From assembly GCA_945876755.1 (NCBI GenBank), contig CAMCPM010000002.1, forward strand, positions 62,001-126,000: a stretch of DNA of 64,000 bases. Direction: 5' to 3'. The stretch comes from an uncultured Clostridia bacterium. Its GTDB lineage: Bacteria; Bacillota; Clostridia; Oscillospirales; Ruminococcaceae. Positions 34,184-42,880 of the stretch are shown here, in pieces. The position numbers and the translations under genes are program-made. Numbering within the stretch: the stretch's first letter is position 1; every line of letters begins with the position of its first letter. Below the pieces are notes generated by a model. The model was given only the letters and a program-made list of their open reading frames with translations, ran no database searches and had not been told where the DNA came from.

Positions 34184-34265
34184 TATAAGGTTAGCTATTG
34201 CGAATTGCAGGTATTGTAAATTATTACAAAGTGAATACAATTTATCTACAAATTGCATAAAGTGA

Positions 34266-34294
34266 TTGACTTTTGCGTTTTTTGCTGTTATTAT
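34266..34294 (+). promoter_or_regulatory. Proximal promoter of the pseudokinase gene
   Basis: TTGACT (34266-34271), 17-bp spacer, TATTAT (34289-34294), 44 bp before the ATG. Confidence 0.65.
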
Positions 34295-34337
34295 TACTTT
34301 CAGAAATCATGAGCCGAAAAGAAAGGAGGCTGGGAAT

Positions 34338-36149
34338 ATGGAGCGTTTTAATCTTTGTTATGGTTGTATGAATCCGCTTGAGGAAGGCGTTGAAGTTTGC
34401 CCCGAGTGCGGTTATCATTTGGGCGCGCCGCATCTCCCGTCTTATCTTGCACCCGGTGTTGTGCTCAACGACAGATATATTGTCGGAAAGCTGAAATCCT
34501 ATAATGGTGAAAGTGCGGATTATATCGCATTTGATAAAATTACAGAAATAAAGGTCATTTTAAAGGAGTATATGCCTGATACCCTTTGCAGCCGTGAAAA
34601 GGATTCGTCTGTAATTAAAGTTAATCCCAACTGTATGCCCCAGTATAAAACTTTTTTGTCCGAATTTGTTGAGCTTAACAAAATTCTTTCAAAAATGAGG
34701 ACTCTTAACCATATTAATGCTGCAATAGATATGTTCGGTGACAATAATACCGCTTATGTTGTTTTCAACTGGCTTGACGGAATGACTATGGGCGAGTATC
34801 TGAAAATGAATGCGGGAGAGCTTTCATGGGAAGAGGTCAAAAAGCTTTTCCCTCCGATTTTTACTACGCTTTCTCTCGTTCATAATGCAGGACTTGTTCA
34901 CAGAGGTATCTCTCCCGAAAATATTATCATTACCGATAAGGGCGAGCTGAAGCTTACGGGATTTTGCATTGCTGACGCAAGAACGGCAAATACCGAGCTT
35001 GCTTCTGAAATATATAATGGCTATGCTGCACCGGAACAGTATAATTCTAACAACTGGCAGGGCACATGGACGGACGTTTACGGTATCTCTGCACTGCTTT
35101 ACCGCATACTGACCGGAGTTGTTCCCACAGACGCTGCAAGCAGAATTTCAAACGATAACCTTATTGAGCCTGCTTTGATAAACAAGAATATTCCTAGGAA
35201 TGTTTCAAAGGTAATTATGAACGGTCTTAATATGGACGGCGAAATGCGTATCCAGACCATCACAGAGCTTGTAACTCAGCTGTTTGAGCAGCCAGAGTAT
35301 GGCTCAAAGAGACTTTCTTCATCAAGCACCCAGACCATCACCATTCCGAAACAGGTGCAGAGCAGGGCTCCTGCAAAAGCAGAAAAACCTATGAGCAGAC
35401 ATGGTCTGTTTATTCTTATAATGGCGGTTATTCTTTGTGTGGGTCTGTTCCTGCTTGTCATGCTGATAATCAGTCTTGACGACAGCAGCGGTGAAATAAA
35501 CAGAAATACAGAGCTTTCAACTATCTCCGAAACAGGAGGTGCAGGTTCGGAAGCTACAACAACAGCGACGCTTTCTCCTGTGACTGAACCTGCTGTTACA
35601 ACTACGGCTTCTTCCGATAACGGTATTGTGTATGTAATGAACGACCTTACCGGCAAAAATTACGAGGTCGTCAGCAAGTCTGATAATTACAGCAACCTTA
35701 TTTTCAAAGCTGAATTTGAATATAATGATATTTATCCGAAAGGACAGATATTCGAGCAGTCCATTCATAAAAATGAGACTTATAAGGACGGGGCGGAAAT
35801 TCTCGTAAAGGTAAGTCTCGGACCTAAGTATATTGAAATTCCCGATTATCTGACGCTTTCCAAAAAGGATTATTTTGCTAAGCTTAACGAGCTGGGAATC
35901 AAATACGAGGAGCAGGAAATAGAGACGGAGGATACTCTTGAAGGATATGTGGCGAAAACAAGCAAGGAGCCGGGCGAGAAAATTGATGTTGAAGCCGGTG
36001 AAACGCTTACGGTTTACGTTGCAAAAAATCCGCCGAAGCCTGAAACTACCGTGACCGAAGAGCCGGAGATACGCGATGATGACCCGTTTGCAGGTTTTAC
36101 TACGGCAGCTACCGAGGAAGCGGACATAATTATTACAATTTATGATTAA
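34338..36149 (+). CDS. PASTA-domain Ser/Thr protein kinase homologue, probably a pseudokinase
   Basis: The 603-residue protein has an N-terminal zinc ribbon (CYGC...CPECG, residues 6-25), a kinase-like domain (about 45-310), one membrane helix (about 383-405), a Thr/Ser/Glu-rich spacer, and two PASTA repeats (about 440-580). PrkC/Stk1 kinases of this plan sense muropeptides or lipid II. Here the catalytic HRD is His188-Arg-Gly190 (VHRGISPEN) and DFG is Gly208-Phe-Cys210; the glycine loop is also poor. The sequence thus lacks both catalytic aspartates. AAAGGAGG precedes the ATG 10 bp upstream; the longer frame from 34266 lies in the promoter. It may bind PASTA ligands and regulate another kinase. 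Confidence 0.85.
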   Translation: MERFNLCYGCMNPLEEGVEVCPECGYHLGAPHLPSYLAPGVVLNDRYIVGKLKSYNGESADYIAFDKITEIKVILKEYMPDTLCSREKDSSVIKVNPNCMPQYKTFLSEFVELNKILSKMRTLNHINAAIDMFGDNNTAYVVFNWLDGMTMGEYLKMNAGELSWEEVKKLFPPIFTTLSLVHNAGLVHRGISPENIIITDKGELKLTGFCIADARTANTELASEIYNGYAAPEQYNSNNWQGTWTDVYGISALLYRILTGVVPTDAASRISNDNLIEPALINKNIPRNVSKVIMNGLNMDGEMRIQTITELVTQLFEQPEYGSKRLSSSSTQTITIPKQVQSRAPAKAEKPMSRHGLFILIMAVILCVGLFLLVMLIISLDDSSGEINRNTELSTISETGGAGSEATTTATLSPVTEPAVTTTASSDNGIVYVMNDLTGKNYEVVSKSDNYSNLIFKAEFEYNDIYPKGQIFEQSIHKNETYKDGAEILVKVSLGPKYIEIPDYLTLSKKDYFAKLNELGIKYEEQEIETEDTLEGYVAKTSKEPGEKIDVEAGETLTVYVAKNPPKPETTVTEEPEIRDDDPFAGFTTAATEEADIIITIYD

Positions 36150-36150
36150 T

Positions 36151-36195
36151 ATTGACGGCGCAGGAGCGAACAGCTCTTGACGCCGTTAATTTTTG
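36151..36195 (+). terminator. Terminator of the pseudokinase gene
   Basis: TTGACGGCG pairs with CGCCGTTAA and AGGAGC with GCTCTT, followed by TTTTT. Confidence 0.85.
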
Positions 36196-36233
36196 GTTGT
36201 TTACAATATGTACACAAATAAAACTGCGCAGTA

Positions 36234-36242
36234 TGGTATAAT
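36234..36242 (+). promoter_or_regulatory. Extended -10 promoter of the GH2 gene
   Basis: TGGTATAAT (TGn plus perfect TATAAT); no good -35 box is visible at 17 bp. It lies 35 bp before the GTG start. Confidence 0.5.
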
Positions 36243-36277
36243 AATATGAATTATTATGCTGAAAGGTGCGGATTTTT

Positions 36278-39200
36278 GTGCATATTTTAATAAATGACGG
36301 CTGGAAGTTCAAGCTTTTGCCGCTTGATTCGGGATATGAAAAGGCTAAGGACTATGACGGTTGTAAAGACATTGACCTGCCGCACGATTGGTTGATTTAT
36401 GATACGAATAATCTTTACGCTGATGGAGAAGGATGGTACTTCCGCAGGCTGAATATTGACAATAACGACGGCTGTGTGCGTTTGTATTTTGACGGTATTT
36501 ACATGAACAGTACAATATATGTGAACGGCGTTGAGGTGTTTCGCCATACTAACGGCTACACGGCTTTTTATGCGGATATTACAAGCTTTGTGCATAAGGG
36601 CGAAAATGAAATTGCCGTGAAGATAGAACATCGCTCGCCCAACAGCAGATGGTATTCGGGAGCGGGAATTTTTCGTGATGTTGAGCTGGTTCTGACGGCT
36701 GATACATATATTAAAAGCACTTATATTTCCGCATATACGGACGGAAAGGTCATTATCAATGCCGAGATTTCGGGCAATGCCGATAAGACACGCTGCACGG
36801 TTTACGATATGAACGGCGCTGAGGTTTCCGTGGGAACTTTCTGCGCAAATGAAATTACGCTTAATGTGAAAGATCCCGTGCTTTGGGATATTGACTCTCC
36901 ATATCTGTACACGGTAAAAACGGAAATTATCGGCGAAAACGGAGTTATTGACAGCGTTACCGATACCATAGGCTTCCGTGAAACAAAATTCGACCCCAAC
37001 GAGGGATTTTTCCTGAACGGCAGAAACATGAAGCTGAAGGGCGTGTGTCTGCATCACGACCTTGGCTGTCTTGGCTCGGCGGTGAATTACCGTGCGATAG
37101 AGCGTCAGGTCATGCTTATGAAGGAAATGGGCGCAAATGCGATACGTACTTCCCATAATATGCCTTCGAGACAGCTTATTGAGATATGCAATAAGCTTGG
37201 TATGCTTGTTGTCAGCGAGTGCTATGATATGTGGGAGCTGGAAAAGACAAAGTACGACAACGCACGGTTTTTTAAGGAAACCGCCGAGTATGATGTTGAG
37301 TGCTGGGTGACCCGTGACAGGAACGCTCCCTGCGTTATTATGTGGAGCATCGGAAACGAAATTTATGATACCCACGCTTCCGTCCACGGGTATGAAATTG
37401 CGGAGAGACTCGTAAAAGCAGTGCGCACCTTCGACCCGAGAGAGAATGCAAGGGTGACTATCGGTTCAAACTTTATCGAGTGGGAGAATGCTCAGAAAAT
37501 CGGTGAAATGCTTGGTATTTCGGGGTATAACTATACGGAAAAGTGCTATGACGAGCATCATAAAAAGTACCCCGAAACCGTTATCTACGGCAGCGAAACG
37601 TCATCGGCGGTACGAAGCAGGGGAATATATCATTTTCCTGTGGACGTTCCGATGCTTTCACATGACGACAGACAGTGTTCATCTCTCGGCAACAGCGTTG
37701 TAGGCTGGGGCAGAAGCGCCGATGACGCATGGATAAAGGACCGTGACCGCAAATTCTGTGCAGGTCAGTTTGTCTGGACGGGTATCGACTATATCGGTGA
37801 GCCTACGCCTTACGACACGAAAAACAGCTATTTCGGAATGGCTGATACCTGCTGCTTCCCGAAAGATATATACTATTTCTATAAAAGCGTTTGGACGGAC
37901 GAGCCTATGGTTCATCTGCTTCCATACTGGGATTTCAATGAAGGTCAGGAAATTGACGTTATTGCGTATACTAACCTGCCAAAGGCGGAGCTTTTCCTGA
38001 ACGGTAGGTCTCTGGGTGTGTGCGAGATCGACCGTGAACACGGTACAAAGCTTTACGGACAGTGGAGCGTTCCTTATGAAAAGGGAGAAATTCGTGTTAA
38101 AGCCATGGACAAGGACGGAAACGTTATTGCTGAAGACTTCCGCAGAAGCTTCGGCGACCCTGTAAGAGTTATGGCAAAAGCGGACAAAACTACTCTTTCC
38201 GCAAACGGTACAGACCTTTGCTTTATTGAAATTTTTACTGAGGACAGCGAGGGCAATCCTGTTGAAAACGCTCGTAACCGAGTATCGGTAGAGGTAAGCG
38301 GCGCAGGCAGACTTCTCGGCATGGATAACGGCGATTCCACCGATTATGAGCAGTATAAGTCGTCAAACCGCAGACTTTTCAGCGGCAAGGCTCTTGCGGT
38401 GATAGGTACGACATTTGAAGCCGGTGAGATACATATAAAAATTGCCTCCGAGGGACTCGCTTCCTGCGAGATAGTGCTTAATTCCGAAGCTGCGGAGCAT
38501 TTCGGCGTTTCGGCACTTCAGAAGGTGGAGTATACCGTTCCCGAAAAGGACATACCGATAAGAAAAATCGAGCTGACCTGCAAAAATACGGCTCTTGACG
38601 AAAATAATAAGACGCTTTCGGCAAGTGTGAAAATTCTTCCCCCAAATGCAACCTTTGAAGATGTGACCTGCAAGCTTGTGAAGCCTAACGGTGTTGAATC
38701 AAATATTGCGGAATGTGAACTAAATAACGGAATAATAAATGTTACTGCGAAAGGTGACGGCGAAGCGATCCTTCGTGCTTATGCCGCAAACGGCGGAAAA
38801 TATCCGCAGGTGATATCCGAACTGAAATTCAGCGTAACGGGTCTGGGCGATGCAGTAAGAAATCCTTATGCGTTTGTTAAAGCTTGTGAGTATTCTTTCG
38901 GAAGCGAGCCGCTTAATATTATTGAAAACGGCGCTCTCGGTGGATTTACAAATCGCATTTATGCAGGCTTTACGGCTCTTGATTTCGGCAAAACAGGCAT
39001 GGAGAAATTCCGTCTGTATTTTGGAAACTGCTGCAACAAGGATATACCTATCGAAATATGGGACGGTGTTCCCGAGGGTGACGGAAGCGTGCTGCTGACC
39101 ACGGCTATGTTCCCTCACAACAATGGCTGGGGAAGCTTTGAGCCTTATGATTTTGAACTTGGTACTCGTCTGAAGGGTATGCACAACCTGTATTTTGTGA

Positions 39201-39619
39201 TTTCCGACAAGTGTATATTCGGCGGTTTTGAGTTTATTGCCGATGAAAGAGCCTTTGCAAAGCTTTCTCCTGCGGACAATGACGAGATTTACGGCGACGA
39301 CTATTCCGTAAACGGAGATATTGTTGAAAAAATCGGCAACAACGTTGTTATCGGCTTTAAGAGTATGGATTTCGGCGCAGGTACAAGCCGTGTAACTGTC
39401 TGCGGAAGGACACCGAATGAAATCAATACAATTCAGCTCAGACATACTGCGGACGGTATTCAGAAAACGCAGATACTTGAATTCTGCAGGTCGGAGGACT
39501 ATACCGAACAGAGTTTTGATATTTCTGCAATTAACGGTGTAAATGACATAAGCTTTGTATTCATGCCGGGCAGCAATTTTGATTTTGCTTGGTTTAGATT
39601 TGAAAAAACAGGTGACTGA
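36278..39619 (+). CDS. Glycoside hydrolase family 2 beta-galactosidase-like enzyme with C-terminal carbohydrate-binding modules
   Basis: The protein is 1113 residues if it starts at GTG 36278, chosen because GAAAGGTG lies 10 bp upstream. The GH2 sugar-binding, immunoglobulin-like and TIM-barrel domains fill residues 1-600: LPHDWLIYDTN, GVCLHHDLGC, acid/base Glu361 in WSIGNEIYD, nucleophile Glu440 in YGSETSSA. Then a DUF4982-like domain (about 545-610), an Ig-like domain (about 620-725), and two CBM6-like modules (about 860-985 and 990-1113). There is no signal peptide, so it acts inside the cell on imported oligosaccharides. It could prefer galactosides or glucuronides; which one is not clear. 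Confidence 0.92.
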   Translation: MHILINDGWKFKLLPLDSGYEKAKDYDGCKDIDLPHDWLIYDTNNLYADGEGWYFRRLNIDNNDGCVRLYFDGIYMNSTIYVNGVEVFRHTNGYTAFYADITSFVHKGENEIAVKIEHRSPNSRWYSGAGIFRDVELVLTADTYIKSTYISAYTDGKVIINAEISGNADKTRCTVYDMNGAEVSVGTFCANEITLNVKDPVLWDIDSPYLYTVKTEIIGENGVIDSVTDTIGFRETKFDPNEGFFLNGRNMKLKGVCLHHDLGCLGSAVNYRAIERQVMLMKEMGANAIRTSHNMPSRQLIEICNKLGMLVVSECYDMWELEKTKYDNARFFKETAEYDVECWVTRDRNAPCVIMWSIGNEIYDTHASVHGYEIAERLVKAVRTFDPRENARVTIGSNFIEWENAQKIGEMLGISGYNYTEKCYDEHHKKYPETVIYGSETSSAVRSRGIYHFPVDVPMLSHDDRQCSSLGNSVVGWGRSADDAWIKDRDRKFCAGQFVWTGIDYIGEPTPYDTKNSYFGMADTCCFPKDIYYFYKSVWTDEPMVHLLPYWDFNEGQEIDVIAYTNLPKAELFLNGRSLGVCEIDREHGTKLYGQWSVPYEKGEIRVKAMDKDGNVIAEDFRRSFGDPVRVMAKADKTTLSANGTDLCFIEIFTEDSEGNPVENARNRVSVEVSGAGRLLGMDNGDSTDYEQYKSSNRRLFSGKALAVIGTTFEAGEIHIKIASEGLASCEIVLNSEAAEHFGVSALQKVEYTVPEKDIPIRKIELTCKNTALDENNKTLSASVKILPPNATFEDVTCKLVKPNGVESNIAECELNNGIINVTAKGDGEAILRAYAANGGKYPQVISELKFSVTGLGDAVRNPYAFVKACEYSFGSEPLNIIENGALGGFTNRIYAGFTALDFGKTGMEKFRLYFGNCCNKDIPIEIWDGVPEGDGSVLLTTAMFPHNNGWGSFEPYDFELGTRLKGMHNLYFVISDKCIFGGFEFIADERAFAKLSPADNDEIYGDDYSVNGDIVEKIGNNVVIGFKSMDFGAGTSRVTVCGRTPNEINTIQLRHTADGIQKTQILEFCRSEDYTEQSFDISAINGVNDISFVFMPGSNFDFAWFRFEKTGD

Positions 39620-39620
39620 T

Positions 39621-40628
39621 ATGAATGAACTTATTGTCAGACTGGTTATACTTACCATATGTATAATTCTTCTTCTGGCGGTGTTGATTTCCGTTATCGC
39701 AGGGGGAGGAGAGGACGAGCCTGCTTCGGCGGACATTCCTGCGGAAGCATACTATACCGAAGCTTACGAGTCTGTTTCGGAAACGACTTCCGAAACGGAG
39801 CAGGTCACCGTGACAACCGAGGTGGAGGTCACGTCCGCAACGACTGTCTCTGAGGAAAACACCGAACCGTCGGAGACATCTTCAAGCAGGACGATTATAA
39901 CTAGCCGTCAGCGCAAGGATTACGACAACAACTCGGTTTATATCGATATGGAGAATATTCTTCAGCTTCCCGAGCTTCCTGTGGGCTGTGAAATTACCGC
40001 GCTGACGATTTTGCTTCGGCACTGCGGATTTGACGCCGAAAAGACAGACCTTGCGAAAAATTATCTTCCGATAAGCTGGGGCAACGCCCGTTACGAAGAC
40101 GGCAAAACCTATAAGGACAGCTTTTTCGATTACTTTATCGGCGACCCGTTCGGAAGAGGCTACGGCTGTTTTTCGGGGGCAATTGAAAAGGCTGCAAATG
40201 CGTATATAGCCGACCACGGCGGAGGATTCACCGTGAAAAACATTTCCGGCTCACATCCCGACGTGCTGTATGATTATCTTGCAGAGGGTACTCCTGTGCT
40301 GTGCTGGGCTACCGACGGAATGATTGAGCCGGAGTATTATGAGACGTGGTACGACAACGAAACAGGCGAGCAGCTTGACTGGTATCTGAACGAGCATTGC
40401 TTTGTTCTTGCAGGCTTTAATATGGATGCTGATCTGGTTACTCTGAACGACCCAATGAAAGGTATTATAGACTACAACATAAACAAGTTCGAGACGAGGT
40501 ATGACCAGATGCACCGTCAGGCGATAGTGATCCTTCCAAATGAGGAGCATACGGAGACCGAAACTGCTGTCGGAACGGAAATTGCATCGGAAACCGAAGA
40601 TACTGCTTCTGAAACCCAAAATGAATAA
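39621..40628 (+). CDS. Secreted C39-like peptidase family protein
   Basis: The 335-residue protein starts MNELIVRLVILTICIILLLA, a membrane anchor. Residues about 30-100 are rich in Glu, Thr, Ser and Val. Residues about 108-305 are a C39-like (Peptidase_C39_2) domain: LPVGCEITALTILLRHCGF with the putative catalytic Cys, EHCFVLAGF with the His, and TLNDPMKG with the Asp/Asn. Such papain-like domains cleave or bind peptides or wall material outside the cell. The tail is again Glu/Thr-rich. It begins 1 bp after the GH2 stop, so the two share a transcript, though the GH2 enzyme is cytoplasmic. Confidence 0.8.
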   Translation: MNELIVRLVILTICIILLLAVLISVIAGGGEDEPASADIPAEAYYTEAYESVSETTSETEQVTVTTEVEVTSATTVSEENTEPSETSSSRTIITSRQRKDYDNNSVYIDMENILQLPELPVGCEITALTILLRHCGFDAEKTDLAKNYLPISWGNARYEDGKTYKDSFFDYFIGDPFGRGYGCFSGAIEKAANAYIADHGGGFTVKNISGSHPDVLYDYLAEGTPVLCWATDGMIEPEYYETWYDNETGEQLDWYLNEHCFVLAGFNMDADLVTLNDPMKGIIDYNINKFETRYDQMHRQAIVILPNEEHTETETAVGTEIASETEDTASETQNE

Positions 40629-40635
40629 TTCAAAT

Positions 40636-40680
40636 AAAGCTGTTGCAAAATTTAATGCTTGCAGCAGCTTTTACTTTTAT
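40636..40680 (+). terminator. Terminator of the GH2 operon
   Basis: AAAGCTGTTGCAA pairs with TTGCAGCAGCTTT (one mismatch) and is followed by TACTTTTAT. Confidence 0.8.
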
Positions 40681-40826
40681 GGATCAATTGTAAACGGCAT
40701 GTTGCGATAAAACAATATTTTGCAATAAAGAATATAATAAATTGCAATATTTTTAAATACAATTGCTAAATTGGGCGTAAAATGAAAGTTATATATTTAA
40801 AAATTGCATAAATTTCAAAAAAACAC

Positions 40827-40855
40827 TTGACAAATAAAACGATATGGTATATAAT
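40827..40855 (+). promoter_or_regulatory. Promoter of the ammonium transporter leader
   Basis: TTGACA (40827-40832), 17-bp spacer, TATAAT (40850-40855). The transcript would start near 40862, immediately before the tandem hairpins. Confidence 0.85.
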
Positions 40856-40868
40856 CAAATCATAGAAA

Positions 40869-40932
40869 ACAGCAAGGGCGCTGTGAGAAAGCTGCAAAGG
40901 CGCAGCATTCTTACGGCGCTTCTTTTGTTTTA
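40869..40932 (+). promoter_or_regulatory. Tandem hexaloop hairpins and overlapping terminator: ANTAR-type antitermination element
   Basis: Hairpin 1 is ACAGC-aagggc-GCTGT (40869-40884) and hairpin 2 is GCTGC-aaaggc-GCAGC (40891-40906), separated by 6 nt. Both have 6-nt loops with A at position 1 and G at position 4, the known signature recognised by ANTAR-domain proteins. A competing 12-bp stem, GCGCTGTGAGAA (40878-40889) with TTCTTACGGCGC (40908-40919), uses half of hairpin 1 and encloses hairpin 2; it is followed by TTCTTTTGTTTT, so it forms a terminator. An ANTAR regulator holding the two hairpins would prevent the terminator. No ANTAR gene is in this window. Confidence 0.8.
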
Positions 40933-40955
40933 CTTAAATGTTTAGGAGGGATAAA

Positions 40956-40982
40956 AGTTTGAAAATCAGGGATTTTCAAACT
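40956..40982 (+). repeat. Perfect 12-bp hairpin in the amt leader
   Basis: AGTTTGAAAATC and GATTTTCAAACT with a 3-nt loop; it overlaps the start of the candidate leader peptide and could control its translation. Confidence 0.7.
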
Positions 40983-41015
40983 GCGAGTTTTGTCTTTTTT
41001 TGGACGGCAGTCTAA
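40959..41015 (+). CDS. Candidate 18-codon leader peptide upstream of amt
   Basis: A TTG at 40959 follows a near-perfect ribosome site (AGGAGGG, 40944-40950) at ideal distance and opens a frame of 18 codons ending at TAA 41013-41015. The peptide would read MKIRDFQTASFVFFWTAV. Its start lies in a 12-bp hairpin and its end in the loop of a stem (GAGTTTTG 40985-40992 with CAAAACTC 41035-41042) next to the amt ribosome site. A strong ribosome site with no other gene is the main support. It could couple ribosome progress to amt expression. Confidence 0.4.
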   Translation: MKIRDFQTASFVFFWTAV

Positions 41016-41061
41016 AATTTTCTGACGAAAACCGCAAAACTCAGAAAGGGTGGTTGTTAAT

Positions 41062-42831
41062 ATGGACGCAAATATTATGGAGACAATTTCAAGCGCTGTA
41101 ACAAGCGAAGTTTTTGCAGTCTGGTTTCTGATCGGTGCTGCACTGGTATTCTTTATGCAGGCAGGATTTGCAATGGTTGAAACGGGATTTACCCGTGCAA
41201 AGAATGCTGCGAACATTATTATGAAAAACCTTATGGACTTTTGTATTGGTGTTCCGATGTTCATTCTGATAGGCTTTAGCCTACTTCTCGGCGAAGATGT
41301 TGCAGGTCTTATCGGAAAGCCAGGTTTTGACATCTTTACAAGCTACGCTGATTTTGATTGGTCGGCATTCGTATTTAACATGGTATTCTGTGCAACAACA
41401 GCTACTATCGTTTCCGGTGCAATGGCTGAAAGAACAAAGTTCCTTTCTTACTGCATCTATTCCGCAGTTATCAGCGCACTTGTTTATCCTATTGAAGCAC
41501 ACTGGATTTGGAATCCCGATGGCTGGCTCGCACAGCTTGGCTTCCATGATTTTGCCGGTTCCTGCGCAATTCACATGGTCGGCGGTATCGCTGCTCTTGT
41601 AGGCGCAAAGATTCTCGGACCCCGTATTGGCAAGTTTGTTACCGACAAGAAAACAGGCAAGGTCACAAAGGTCAACGCTATCCCCGGTCACTCCCTTACA
41701 ATAGGTGCTCTTGGCTGCTTCATCCTCTGGTTCGGCTGGTACGGCTTTAACGGCGCAGCAGCTACAACAGGACCTCAGCTCGGTTCCATCTTCCTTACAA
41801 CAACAGTTGCTCCTGCAGTTGCAACAGTAGTTTGCATGATCTTCACATGGATCAAGTACGGCAAGCCGGACGTTTCAATGTGCCTTAACGCTTCGCTTGC
41901 AGGTCTTGTAGGTATCACTGCCGGATGTGATGTTATGGATGCATTCGGTTCGGCAATGGTAGGCGTTGTATCAGGCCTGCTGGTAGTATTTGGTGTATGG
42001 CTCCTTGACCACAAGCTTCACATTGATGACCCTGTAGGCGCAGTTGCAGTACATATGATGAATGGTATCTGGGGTACAATTGCAGTAGGTCTTTTCGCAA
42101 CAGAAACAGCTCCCGAATGTACAATAAACGGACTTTTCTACGGCGGCGGCTTCGACCTCCTCGGACTACAGCTCCTCGGTGTTATCACAGTAGGCGTTTG
42201 GGCAGCTATCACAATGACCATCACATTCCTTGTTATTAAGAACACTATCGGACTCAGAGCTTCCGTTGAGGAAGAAACAAGAGGTCTTGATATTACAGAA
42301 CACGGACTTCCTTCCGCATATGCAGACTTTATGCCTGTACTTAACACAAATGCAATTTCCGTATTCACAGGCGAAACTACTTCTTCCGATGAAAAGCCTG
42401 CTGTACCTGCTTCGGCAGTTCCCGTAACAAATTACGAGAGACCTTCGATCGAACGTCTTTCAGACGCAAAGAACAAGTACACCAAGGTTGCTATCGTCTG
42501 CAAGCAGAATAAATTTGAAGATCTCAAGAGAGAGCTTGGCAGCGTTGGCGTAACAGGTCTGACGGTTACACAGATACTCGGTTGCGGTACTCAGAAGGGC
42601 GCAGGCGAGATGTACAGAGGTATTCCTGTTGAAGCTACGCTTCTTCCTAAGGTAAAGGTCGAAGTTGTAGTCTGCAAGGTTCCTGTTGAAACAGTTGTTG
42701 AAGCTGCACGCAAGGCTCTTTATACAGGTCACATCGGCGACGGTAAGATCTTCGTTTACGATGTTGAGGACGTAGTAAGAGTCAGAACCGGTGAAAGCGG
42801 ATATGATGCTCTTCAGGATGCTGATGAATAA
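41062..42831 (+). CDS. amt: Ammonium transporter fused to a PII-like (GlnK) domain
   Basis: The 589-residue protein starts MDANIMETISSAVTSEVFAV with AAAGGGTGG upstream. Residues about 15-420 are an Amt channel with 11 helices: GFAMVETGFTRAKNAANI, DFAGSCAIHMVGGIAALVGA and HMMNGIWGTIAVGLFA carry the twin-histidine pore. After a linker of about 45 residues, residues about 472-580 are a PII domain: YTKVAIVCKQNKFEDLKREL, TQKGAGEMYRG and LPKVKVEVVV. PII proteins plug Amt when nitrogen is plentiful. The T-loop Tyr51 used for uridylylation is absent here (the segment is GIPVEATLLP), so it probably senses ADP/ATP and 2-oxoglutarate directly. Confidence 0.93.
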   Translation: MDANIMETISSAVTSEVFAVWFLIGAALVFFMQAGFAMVETGFTRAKNAANIIMKNLMDFCIGVPMFILIGFSLLLGEDVAGLIGKPGFDIFTSYADFDWSAFVFNMVFCATTATIVSGAMAERTKFLSYCIYSAVISALVYPIEAHWIWNPDGWLAQLGFHDFAGSCAIHMVGGIAALVGAKILGPRIGKFVTDKKTGKVTKVNAIPGHSLTIGALGCFILWFGWYGFNGAAATTGPQLGSIFLTTTVAPAVATVVCMIFTWIKYGKPDVSMCLNASLAGLVGITAGCDVMDAFGSAMVGVVSGLLVVFGVWLLDHKLHIDDPVGAVAVHMMNGIWGTIAVGLFATETAPECTINGLFYGGGFDLLGLQLLGVITVGVWAAITMTITFLVIKNTIGLRASVEEETRGLDITEHGLPSAYADFMPVLNTNAISVFTGETTSSDEKPAVPASAVPVTNYERPSIERLSDAKNKYTKVAIVCKQNKFEDLKRELGSVGVTGLTVTQILGCGTQKGAGEMYRGIPVEATLLPKVKVEVVVCKVPVETVVEAARKALYTGHIGDGKIFVYDVEDVVRVRTGESGYDALQDADE

Positions 42832-42844
42832 GCTTTGATATTAC

Positions 42845-42880
42845 AAAGGCGCTTTTAGAAATAAAAGCGCCTTTATTTTT
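42845..42880 (+). terminator. Terminator of amt
   Basis: A perfect stem AAAGGCGCTTTTA/TAAAAGCGCCTTT followed by ATTTTTA. Confidence 0.92.

Larger units (their letters stand above)
34033..34337 (+). other. Gap before the PASTA pseudokinase gene, with two promoters
   Basis: 305 bp without a gene. TTGACG-17-TATAAT at 34155-34183 and TTGACT-17-TATTAT at 34266-34294 are listed separately. A small ACGGA-rich inverted repeat near 34122-34140 (CACGGAATTTTC and TCACGGATTTTACG) has no clear role. Confidence 0.55.
40629..40958 (+). other. Gap and 5' leader of the ammonium transporter
   Basis: 330 bp without an earlier gene: terminator of the GH2 operon, then an AT-rich tract, promoter at 40827 and a structured leader from about 40862, each listed separately. 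Confidence 0.7.

Noticed and set aside
36287..37387. A 366-codon minus-strand frame opposite the GH2 gene
   Set aside because: Antisense to conserved GH2 domains; no promoter or ribosome site. The same holds for 38720-39736.
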